A DNA stretch of 37,904 nt from Apostichopus californicus (Eukaryota; Echinodermata; Holothuroidea; Aspidochirotida; Stichopodidae): contig JAIPMN010030661.1 of NCBI GenBank assembly GCA_020650975.1, positions 1 through 37,904 of the forward strand. Direction: 5' to 3'. Shown here one piece after another: positions 1 to 12,300 of this stretch. Position 1 is the first letter of the stretch. The number at the start of each line of letters is the position of its first letter. The notes under the pieces were generated by a model. That model ran no database searches. It had not been told where the DNA came from and was given only the letters and a program-made list of their open reading frames with translations. A program made the translations under genes and the position numbers.

Positions 1-354
1 GACGTAAATATATAATAACGTCTACTCCCTTTAACGGTGATGTAGTGAGAGATTTGCACCAGTCATAGAGTAATTGTAAAGTCAACGTTGACTTGCCGTA
101 GCCAGGTTCACCTTCAAGAATCCGTCGCTTTCTATTTAAACAGTTGTCCTTGACTAATTCTTGATAGGATGACAATTGATCCCACTCTGGCTGTCCTTTA
201 GATATACCTGTCATGTATTCAATACCGCCCTCAACAAATACCTTGTCCACGCAATACATCCTATCTTTAATGTAGGGGATTGGTTGCACAGAATCGTAAA
301 ATACATCATACTTTGCTTTTAAATGTTTGATGAAACGTTCAGCTTCAGAGGATT
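1..354 (-). CDS. Exon 8 (partial): NLR-type NACHT NTPase, N-terminal part
   Basis: Acceptor ...TTCTTATCACAG, entry in phase 1, residues 525-642, continuing past the window edge. An N-terminal segment (SEAERFIKHLKAKYDVFYD...) of the kind preceding NACHT in invertebrate NLR-like proteins leads to KRRILEGEPGYGKSTLTLQL. The GEPGYGKST stretch is an intact Walker A (K612, S613, T614), followed by LYDWCKS and a hydrophobic strand VDVIIYLR matching the second NACHT strand. Walker B, the sensor motifs and any LRRs would lie outside. The domain family is clear; activity cannot be judged from this part. Confidence 0.92.
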
Positions 355-3300
355 CTGTGATAAGAAGAATCAATGTTAGCAATGTATATGATGAGTTCCA
401 AATATATGGGTTCGTTAATAATTTAAAATAATGCAGAATATTTGAATAAGGATTTAAGATAAATACAAATTTAAAATTATCCATCAATGTAGAGTGCTAA
501 ATATCCATTGGTAGAACGACGTGACAAGTATTATTAAAATCTCATCCACCAGAATAGAGTGTGTGCATATGTGTACCTACAATTTAGCTATAATGTGCAG
601 AATCTTGGAATCATGTATGATTACATTATCATCACTAAAATACAGTGTATACGATGTTAGGTGCTTACAAAATGTTGATCACATCACGACAAGTTACATG
701 TTCTTTGGTTTGTTAGTGTAATGGATATGATCAATTTACGATATTAAAGTAAAGTTAATATTTTATGCAACACATACCATTTGTATTTTCCATCATTGGG
801 ATACCCTGTGAAAAAGAAAAAGAAATCACTGGGTTTATTATACTTTCAGACGATAACATATAAATTCTTATATTTTGCATCAATAATACTTCCCATAGCA
901 ATCTCCCCTTTCTACGTTTGATTTTTATATAGAGCTAAGTGTCTTAAATTTGTTGAATTTAATGGAGGTTGTTTGACACACATTGTACAGTTGCCGATAC
1001 GATGTATCTTTTTAGCGAAGAATGCATGCCGAAATTAGTGACTGACTACTTCAGTTATAAAAAGAAAGTAGATTACTAAACATTACCTCACTTTCTGTAT
1101 CACCAGGCTTAATTTGTTTCATTTTTATTTTCCTCGCTGAAAACAATACGAAAATTTATTAAAAAAAGCGATATAGAATGTTGTGGGTAGCCAAAGATGT
1201 TGTCATGGAAGGAAAATGCTTACTTGACTTTGAATCTTTTACAAATAACAATTTTCGGAATTTTTTTCGGAAGTTCAGTTCTCGTACAGAAATAAATACA
1301 ATTATGGTGGCTCAATTTGACCCTAAAGTAAATGTGCAATGAACCTTGCATCCTCGTTCTATTTATATAGAAACAAACACATCAGGAATTAGTATAGTTT
1401 ATCAGAAAATAATTATCGTTATCCTTAATGAAATAATAATAATAATGAAATAATAATCTTGAAAAAGAGTTGTGCAGTGTTCATTCTACCAGAAAGCAAC
1501 TTTAAGACGACTGTTTGTGCATACGTCATGTGTACTTTACATGATGGACACGTACATTTATTCACTAATAAAGGAATCAACTTTCACAAAGTTTTCTGCA
1601 CGTATTATTATCGCTAGAATCATGCTTCATATATTGACATATTGTAGCTACGTCTAGTATTATATGTTGGTATGCATTCCTGTTGTAGTTGAAAAATGCT
1701 GATAAACACATAAAACCAAAATATGTATGAATCTTGTTACGTTAATAGGTTTATGTACCTCTTATTCTGTATCCAATCACCACAGCGACTGTGATGATGA
1801 TGATCATCGTCACTAATACGGCGATTATGGTAATTGTGGAGGTGTTTGATCTCTGTTCTGTGGGAGGCACTATAAATAAAACAACAATACAGAAATGGTA
1901 ACAAACAACAAGTAATCATGGAATCACTTCACAAAGCTGCGCATTTAATGCGACGTGTATTAACTTACTATTTGGAAAGAGCAGATCAATCTTCGTAGAA
2001 AGGCTGAAAAGCTTAGCATTCTCTCCTACAGCGCGACACTCTACGGTAACTTTATTTTGAGTTCTTAGAGGGAAGTCAACATTAACCGTCAGAGATATAT
2101 CATACAAGTCACCCATCTGTGTCACCGTAAATTGATGTTGTGTAAAGTCAATGCCTGTTTCCTCTTGAAAGGCTCTCCATTCAAGAGCCACTTTAGGTCT
2201 TATTCCCAGCACCGAGCAAGTCAAAACGTCATGAGGTTGTTTCTCCAGGACGCAATATTGTTGGTGATTACATCCATCTATGATTGGAAAAATTGGAGTG
2301 GGACCAACTGAAAGGAAATAATACATCAAATAGATTAGATTTTTGTATATAGCCTACTTGATGTTAGATTTCGAGTATTTTGATCCCATAACTATTACGA
2401 GGTCGAATGGTATATAGCATGAAGGAATCAAACCATATGCCCAAACAAACAAATATCTTGTGATACTGAGTTCCATGAGAACGACTTTCTTTAAAATTAT
2501 GAATAAGTCTAATAGTTTAACATTACAGTACAGTACAAGATGTGTGTTGCCACATACTGTAACAAGGCATGACACATGTCCAGCTATCTAGATGCATACG
2601 TAAGTTTGTGTTGCCTATGAAAGTTTACCTGAGACTGTAATTTAAAGTATTATAGTGCATGGTTTACAAGGTATAACAGATTCGGCACACATTTCCCAAG
2701 TTATTGATACACAAACATACTGCACGTTATCAGTTTAGCATGAAAACTTATGTCGTGTCCACGGGAGATTTGATTGATCTTCATTCCGTGTAGATTTGAC
2801 ATATACTGACATGGATATTATTATTGGCTTAGTATTTGCCTGATAGTAATCGAATAACAGGGAACTATACAAAAAAAAATCAGTATGCAGTATTTGGGCA
2901 AGATAATTATGATAACGCACATAACAAGGCCGTCATTCTGAACTTACGTATAAACAGTTTTATAATTTGATGAAATAAAGTATTACGCAACTTGGGAAAT
3001 ATATGCCAATAATCATGTACTTATGCTATTGTGGTGATTCAGTAGAGACTGAGAAGCATAACAGATATTAAGACATAAACCATCTATTACTGGAAAAACT
3101 GGAGTTGGATCAACTAAAAGGAAATAATACATGAAATATATTATGTTTGTATATATTTGGTGTTATATTTTTAGTCTTTGGTTCCCGAAACTGTTATTAG
3201 GTCGAATGGTATATAGCATGAATGAATCAAACTATGTGCCCAAACGAACAAATATCTTGCGATACTGCATTTTTCTATCAACATTATGAATATGCCTAAT

Positions 3301-6300
3301 AGTTTAAAGTATTATGCAATGTGGGTAAAGCATAAAAGATATAATGATATAAACCATCCTACCGATCAGAAGCACATCGTACAAAACAACGCCGCCACTG
3401 ACACCGTTATCGTAAACACACGCGTAGAATCCTTCGTGTTCTACCAATGTGTTCTGTAAAGAAAGACTGCCCTCATCTTCTAGCTTGTATTCCTTGTTGC
3501 TGATTTTTGTGTGATTACTTCTGTGAAAGATGCTAACATACAGAGTTTCAAAAGCATCTTGTTGAGGTGACCACTTCCAAACGACTAAATTTAATCCAAG
3601 GTCTGTACAGGATAAATTCATCGGTGAATGGATGTTCAAATATCTTCTAATGGGAGTTGCCAAACTTGCCAATGAAGTGTAATCCATCTCTTTTTCAATC
3701 AAAATAACGTTTTTGTCTTCCATCAGAATCAGTGGTACAATATTCGCTCGACAGACCAGAAGACTTAAAACAGATGACTCCCCGAAAGAGAACGTTGCTG
3801 TAACATGTGATGTATATGTTACATTATCAGTTGTGGAATTCCTGTAGTTTGATGGTAGGATGTGATACCCACCATAAGTTCTAATCGTCCAACTCAATTT
3901 GACTGCGGGACGGCTTTCCCTGACAAAGCAGTTTACCTCTACGGAATCGGCTGTCGACTTAACACAGGTAGTACCGTATGTATTTGAACACTCCTCGATG
4001 ACCGGAATGGTTATAGCTGGTTTCACTGTAAAATAAGTTCAACGAAGAATACATTCTCTTGTAATGATCACATTCATTATTGATAGACACGTGACTGTAT
4101 CTGAGAGTTAATGAATGACGGTGACTGTTGTATTGCGTTTCCATGTAACCGTAGATTATTTCAGAAAAATCAGTTTGATTATTTGTAGTTATTGTGATAC
4201 TCCGATGCCTGGAAGTTATTGTTTGGGTCAAACCATGTCATATCAACAGAGGCCTCCACGTCAACCCTCTCAGAATCGCCTGAAAATGATATGGTGTCTT
4301 GCCACTTGTCTCAAAGGATGAATTTGGGCAAAAATCCGTTTTATTACTTTTTGGTTGCTAGGATACCGCTACGCCTAGCAACCAAATCCAGGTTGCATTT
4401 TAAGAGCCCTGTATTTTCCTTCAAGTTTGGAGGCATCTTTGCATAAATGTAAAGTATTTTATGTATGGTATTGCAGATATAGTGAAAGACATGTGACCAG
4501 TTTTCTAATTTAGCTTATTTTTTTTTGAGGAAAATTTACGGTCTCAATTATGTAAGTACTTAAAATGGCAGAAAATGAGATAGGGGCCTTTTCTGGCCCT
4601 ACTGTACTTTGAGTGTGATCCCTATTCACAAAAAAGGCATGTTTGAGATTTAATTTGCATGGGATCCTTTCCCAGTGGTAGTAGTACAGGAAAGGTGCCA
4701 AAAAAAAAGTCAAGCTGGTCGTACGTTTTACGAACAGTGTCCTCAACTTTAAGAAATCTTACTTCTGGCTCTAATTGAGGGTCCAATTTGGGCCTGTGGG
4801 TAAATATCATTTTTTCTTTAAATACCATTTTTCAGGAGTGTATTGACCCTAGTTTTGAAAACTCAAGTCAAAAACTTGTGTATTTTATGTTATCTACTCA
4901 AATTAACAACTCGAAAATTGCAAAAATCACACACTTCATATGCATGAACATGCTTGCACAAGCCGATTTGAGTAATTCAAATGACAACAACTTCTTAACA
5001 TTAGCATACAGGTGCTTAACAATTAAGAGGGTGATACACTAGCATGAGGAAAACCAATAAACTGCATTTCAGGTTCATATGCCTAACGATGCCTGTGAAC
5101 AGCGCCCTCAATTTTGGTCACAATTAAAAGGTCAATTTTTGGTTTTCAATACAAAACAAGTAAGACATGTATAGTTATGATGCAAAGAATAAGCTAAAAC
5201 ATATTTTATATAATTTATTAATGCTCTGATGAGCAGCTTAAAGGGGCATATTGTATATGAGAGTTACATTAGCTCTACAGAAACATGCTTGCGAGGGGAA
5301 AAAATGGTAACATTGTATCTTCTTTCAAGGAGACCATGTTTAATGTCAAAAGAAACTATTGAAATGTATTTATTAAAAGAGTTCCGTCTAATGCTCTTTG
5401 TTTCATGACCCCCTTCCCATAGTGCACTATGCAGATTTTTATATAAGGGTCATTCCATATCAAATCACCAATTTTTTTTAGTATGCTGTGGTTCGAACTC
5501 TGTCAAAATTTACCAAAATGGTATACTTGGAACACCATGTAATAAGCACATTTTGAAAATTTCAGTTGGATTACTTCAAACTTTACTGATTTATCTCACG
5601 TCACACTGAAAATATCTCATTATTTTTTTCTAGAAGAGATATAGTATCACCCTGTTTGTACAAACAAGTTCAAGAGGGTCTTTGCCTCTAATATTTTTAA
5701 TTAAAAAATCCTCAAAACTTGGGATTTTTACAAAAACGTTTTTGCCTGTTGTGCTGTTCCACATGTTCCTGAGCCTGGGCATAGTAGTTCAAGGTCAATT
5801 ATGTGCATACAGTTTATCATTGTCATATCAACAAATAATATTTGCAATGTAGTGTCTGCTTCTTATACCATTCATTAAAGGGGTTACACAATGAATGCAG
5901 CCAAGCAAATAATGTCAGACGCCCTCTATTTTTCTCCAACTTGTGATTCCGTCTGATTAAGGGTTGTACCATGGTGTGGGGGGGGGGGGCTCAGGCAGTG
6001 AAAGGTACTGTTTCACCTCAATCATAGTAGTATGAATGTGGAATGCTGTATATGCCTAGATGTTTATGTTATTGGAGAACGCCAAGGGAGTTGTTATATG
6101 TACTACTTGGAATGACCTGTTATAATTTGTAGTGTCGGACATGTGGGCAATTTTTACACACATTGAAGGTTCACCTCTGCACTGTGGGCAAACAAATTCA
6201 TAAATTTTCGGGTCAGCCAAGTGCAAAGGATGTGATGCTGATTTATATTTTTAGTTATTTTCACTGATGTAATGCATAGTGGTAATTCAATATGACATAT

Positions 6301-9300
6301 GTATGGGTGTAATATTCTTCACCTTGGAGGGACTTTTTTTGTTGGGATAAGTGTTCACCTCCAAAGATCAACAATAATTCTGCTTTTGACAAAAGTGTGA
6401 CACAGTAGCAGATGATTCAGATGAGGGTGGGGGGGGGGGATTGGTGGGGATGGGGCAGGCCCATATTAGCTACAAAATGGAAAAATATAAGAAAAAAAAC
6501 GGTGAAAAAGAAACAAAGGAGATCTGACAAGTGGTTCAACATTTTTACTTTTTTAATTTCAAATTGATGATTCAGGGGCCAAGGCTGAAGTGCTTACCAA
6601 CTACACCCGGCAACCAGTCCGGCACTAATAATTGGTACAATTTTTCCTACCATCTTTTTGACAGAGTATAGCCTACTGCAGGAACAGTGTAATGAGCTTG
6701 ACTGACCAGATCTAACTGAAACTTTCTTTCTATTGTGAAACCTTGCGATGGATCCATTGTGGGAGAGGGAACTGGGTTTAATGCATCCCCCTAATCCCCG
6801 TATTTATTTTATTTTGTAAACATTTTACAATAACGACGAGGCTGATATTAGGGTGTGATTGAATTAATAACTTGCCATACATTTGTTGTAGGCATATGTT
6901 ACAAACAATATTTTATTTTGGAGAAGTGTATATATGGCATATATAGTTTTAAGAATGTGTATATATGGCATCACCAATGTGAGTCTTTGTGAGCGAATTC
7001 ATCACATCAGCCATACAGAAAATAACTCCCTTCTATTATTTATGACAATTTTATACAGTGGCTAATCACATCATTTTAAAAAAAAACATTCGATTTTATA
7101 AAGTCTAATTTTAGAGTATTACTGTACATAGGTTGCCTCTGGAGTATTCATTAAAACAGTGTCACAGCAGAGACCTTAATGGTATACAAAAACAACCGAT
7201 TCTCATGACTCGTACAGTAACAACTGTTCATGTCCTGTAACACATGTTAGGAATACAAAGTAGTAATTACTGATGCATGGTTGTGGGAGAGTAGTTGCTG
7301 TAGCCAATCGTCGAGTTCAAGTTTCTTAATACGGGATTGTAAAATGAAATCGCATCTACTAATTTTTTGCTAATAGAAGGTCTACGGATATACCCAAACA
7401 TGGCCTTTCTTTGTTATCTTCATGACAAATTAAAGTCATTTAAAGAGAGGTGTGAACTGTAATCAAGAGGTACTGTACCTATTTACTGTACTAGCTATGA
7501 GTATCGGCTGACAATAATTGCTTAATAATATTATACTGGTTGCAATAATTTTGCTAGTTTTACATGCTAATTTATATTTGGGACTAGGGTTGCAAGAGCC
7601 CCTTCATAACATTCATTTAGAACTGGAGAACCAAGCAGATCATATGTCAAGACGTTTGCTTCCTACACTAAACAAACGTACTTTTTTGGTCATTAATAAT
7701 GGACCTGAAGCTTTGGATCTGGCAATGGTCCAAAGATATGACCTACTGATACTGGGACACAGGTCATGTAATAGTACACTGCATAAAGGTCCTTAATTTA
7801 CTGGAAAGCCGTCAGAACTGGACGTTACAATCGTGAAGTCATCCCATCCTGTGCAGTTTGGTGCATAAGGAACATGTTTCCACCAGGGGATTTTTACTAC
7901 ACAGGATTTAAATTTGGCATATTTAAGAAAATCATATTCAAATTAAGAGACATTTATGTTTTTCAATGCATATCATGGATTGTAATAAAACTTTCTTTGA
8001 GGGTACGGAAGGACCAGGCAATGTTTAAGGAAAATACCATACATGCTAGACATGTTTATTTTGACATATGTAGGCCTTTACATATTGACCTATAGAGGCT
8101 ACACTTCTCAATGTCATATGCATGAACAACTTTGAAAAATATAGGATAGGTAGTTGTGGAAAATGGGGTAGTTTTTCTTCCAAAGCAACTATCCATATAC
8201 CTCGCCGATATTTCCACAAAAACTGCCTCACTTGTCTCACTTTCACCAGAAATGTACTCTACGCACAATTTCATAAGTTCTTATACCATTTTGGTGACTT
8301 AAGTTGGTAAGATTAAATTATGGGCATCAATTTAATAACGATGTTCGATGAATGCTTGCAGTATTTTATCTCCTGTGAATTAAAGAGCTTACATCCATAA
8401 CATTTGGTCTAATGCAAGCTGTGATAACGAATGGGATCAAATAATAGCAAATTATAGTACGGTTTTGAATGTTTTTTTGTCAAACATTCTACCCTCTTTG
8501 AACTGCCAATAATAATTTTACTGTTAAATGTTTGATTAATCATATCACATATTTGTGGAAATGAGCTTAACAATATACAACCATTGATTATCTGTAAACC
8601 CACTCTTATATTGGCTCTTCCTTTGTTGGCTTATGGACGGTGGACACTCTTGGTGGACACTCTTGGTATAATTTTTTGTTCATCAAGTAGGGTTTTTCCA
8701 GCCTGTTTGAATGAACATAGATTAACTACCAGAACTTTCACGATGTTCTCCCGAAATGCAGAATGTATTCATAGGTTTTGGGCTCTTTCACAGGTACCGG
8801 ATGCTATTGTTTGGTGGCTGTGGAGTACTTCACTTTGATACTGAAAATAAATCATAACAGGTGTTTGTGATTGGCATATTCCTTTGTGCACCTCCAGATA
8901 ATCAACACACAGGGCATTTTAACAAATATCTACATATAAAGCTCTAAGGCTACTCTCAATTAAATTTTGATTGTTTTTACTATGAAATACTACCTAGAAA
9001 CAATTAACATCATCACAAGTAGTGTATAACTATATGTTAATGTACTAGGTAAATACCTTGAAAGTGTTTCAATTCAGTTATGCATTTAACCTCAGGTTTA
9101 AGACATAAATGAATCCACAAACCACCAATTGCATCTATGGTAATAATGTAAATATTCTATTGTGAAGTGAGTCAGAATTGTGCCTAAAAGGTATCATTTG
9201 AAATGGGTTGTACATATAATGCCATTCACTACACATATTAAATAAGCATATCATGAGGGCATAGACAGAAACACTTACTGATCATTCCCATCTCCATCTT

Positions 9301-12300
9301 TCTTTGGGACGGTTTCTGTGATAGTTGAAATCGATGGCTGCCAAGTACTTTCTCGCCACATATCCAACGTAGCTGTGATAAAGAATGACAAAGTTTTGGG
9401 TCGTATGTTAATTATTAAGTTTCATTATGCCAACTTATATCAGGGTTTATTTGCCAAAATATATTTCATAGTCACATTTACCTTTTCAGTAATTGTTTTG
9501 CAAGCAGTTGTCTTACCATGTACACAAATACACACACACACAACATTTCCATCACATTCTTGGCCTTTTGGCAAGAAATCAACAATTATTCACAGACCGT
9601 CATAAGTTATTATTCTAAAAAATTATTATGTCAGCTGGCAGGGTAGTTGAAGGATGTCCATGCAACCCACTGATGCTATGAAAGTTTGGCATGGGGCATC
9701 TAGGTACCTTGAAGCAATGCCACTTCTGGATGCATTGTCCTGACTCTCTAAATTCACTCTGATAAAGGGGCACCTGGGCTGGATGTCCAGGGAGTTACTC
9801 ACCATGCCATATAATATATATTTCTCCTTAATGAAGGAAGGACTACCAGGTGTCAACATGGGCTATTAATTGTAACCAGCTAAAGAGCTAACACAACTTT
9901 ACACTGGTAACAAGAGACTACTGTAACTATATGTACTGAAGGTAGTTTATATGTAGGATGACTTCCTGTCAATGCTCTCAACGCAGATGTTGTAGAAGGT
10001 GAAGTGGAGATGAAGGGCAAAAGCTGGATTTGAATACACAATTCATCACTTGCAAAGATTACAACAATGATAGTAGGGTATTCCACGCAAATATACCAAA
10101 CCTTATCCTCCTTCACCTCTTGTTGTAACAGTGCATGCCTTGGTAAACTGTAAACGCTGAATAGTACAGAACTTGGTGGATTCAAATTTACCCAAGTATA
10201 ATTTGTTCCATTGGAAATTATGCATAACATTAATAGATTTTATGAGAAGTTTGCATCTCTGAAGCATAGATCTACTGAAAAAAAATACAAAACTAAATGC
10301 TGACGAACACATGGCACAAACAATGTTGCATACCATAGGCTATATAGTGCAGACTAAATAAATTACCAAAACAGAATGTGACTTTGTATCTTGGGTTTCA
10401 CTGACCTGGAATGAAGCTTAGTCTAGCTACATACCAAGTGAAGCAAAATAACTAGATCTATAAAGGAAACTTGTAAAGTGAATGTGGTTGAAGTACAGCC
10501 TATACCTACCTTGCAATGCATGCATAGGACAAACAGGAAATTAGTTCAGTTGGTCTTTCAACCAAGTTAGTTATAGTATCGTCAACTATCCTAAATTCAT
10601 GCACATGTATATGTTAAATTATTCTATAATGTCCATAGTAATATACTAGCCTAATCATTTTTGCAATCAGATACTTATTCTTCACCATTAGTCCATTATG
10701 AACACTTTTTAAATTTGCTTTTGCAAAAAATCTGCTAAAACTTACTATGTTGCTTACTTATTATTTCAAAAGCTACACTAAGTTATAGGCAGAGTCATAT
10801 GCCATGAGTTAACCACTAAAATTTATATTCTTTGGAACATTGTTTTGTTGGGATGTCTTTTTGCTGATTTAAGAGTGTTAGTCGCCTGGGGAGTAGGATA
10901 AGGCTAGAAAACGCCATCTACTCTATTAGTTTTGTACAGTGGTGCTAATATCTAAGGTTGAGTAGTAGTGCTGCATTTAGTTTGGTCATACTTCCTGCAT
11001 TTTCAGCAAGCAATGTGTCAATTATATCAATCATAATTTCTGAATTTTTAGTAGGCCATGAGCCAATTATACATCAATCAGAAGGAAATAAAAAAGAAGT
11101 CAGGTTAGTAATACTAGTTAGGCATGTCCTTAGTCACCTACATACTACTAGTCTATGTTCCCTAACTACATGCACCCAAATGTTTGCTCCTATCTAGGAA
11201 GGCATACATACATTAACCGCATGTACCTGCATCGTTTTCCTTCAAAATGTTGACTTAAATATATATCTTATATATTGAAACACTTGAAAATTATCCACTT
11301 TCTTTATGCTTCTATAAAGCATGTGGGCCAGGCATTACCTTTTTTTCAAAGTAAGCAAAAACCAACAGAAAATAAAGATTGCTACTTAGTACTTTGATCT
11401 GCGATATGCTGTCTGTCATAGATCTATGATATTGGGAAGGCCTATCAAATGTTCGTATAATGAATAGGCCGACATCAATTTATTTATCTTCTTGTGGATT
11501 TCTGGAGGACACAAAATACCAAGAACGAAATAAGGTATATATGCCATTTGGAGAAATGTAAGGCTAACAGTGATGTTAACTGCACTAATAAATACTAATA
11601 AACACAGGTATTATTTTGTAAGAAATTTTGACAGGTTAGAAAATAACTAAGATTACCTGAATGTTACTTGTAAGGCCTAACTAACGTAACAGGCCTAGCC
11701 CACAGTGATTGTAGCTAGGCCATCAACATCCTTACCGTAGTTGAATCGGTAATGAAAGTTATTTGACTTACCTAGGCCTAAGCTACCTCGACTGCGGGAA
11801 TTGCAACCACCGACCTCCTTCAGCGTTTTCCAGTTTTTCGAAAGAATCTACCAGAGAGATTTGCCGTCTTGTTTCAATTCCTTCTCCTAGTCCTACGTTG
11901 CTTTGCAGAGCTTTAAACAATTTCGATTTCGAGTAGACTGTGTCCCGGCCCTATATGCACCTATACCAACATATTTGTGTATAAGTATGATGATGAAGTT
12001 AATTACGGCCGTGTATGTACGAGCAGGGTGTATCCCTAGTACGTACGAGCGTTACGACTCGGCAAGCTAGCTAGCGCTGTATATGCTACATACAGTACTG
12101 TAGATCAGTGTGTATATATATATTGTACATACTTCATGTATACTACTGTTTCATGTAGATCAGTATCTGTATACATTGTTTACACTACTGGGAGTCGAGT
12201 TTCAGCGTGTTGCCATAGGGATGATTTGCACACGGCATTTAGGTATCATCAAGCGATGCTTCTCTCGGATTCATTGTATAGACCCTTTAAAAGACTTAAT

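Noticed and set aside
2354-2575. 73-codon minus-strand frame with hydrophobic content in intron 3
   Set aside because: Lies in the intron between Ig3 and Ig4. No splice sites link it, and its counterpart in the duplicated copy is not open.
3959-4231. 90-codon minus-strand frame overlapping exon 3
   Set aside because: Different frame from the Ig2/Ig3 exon and crosses a clear splice acceptor, so it is a shadow.
5224-5260. CTGATGAG core as a hammerhead ribozyme
   Set aside because: No GAAA core segment or pairing stems follow at the right distance.
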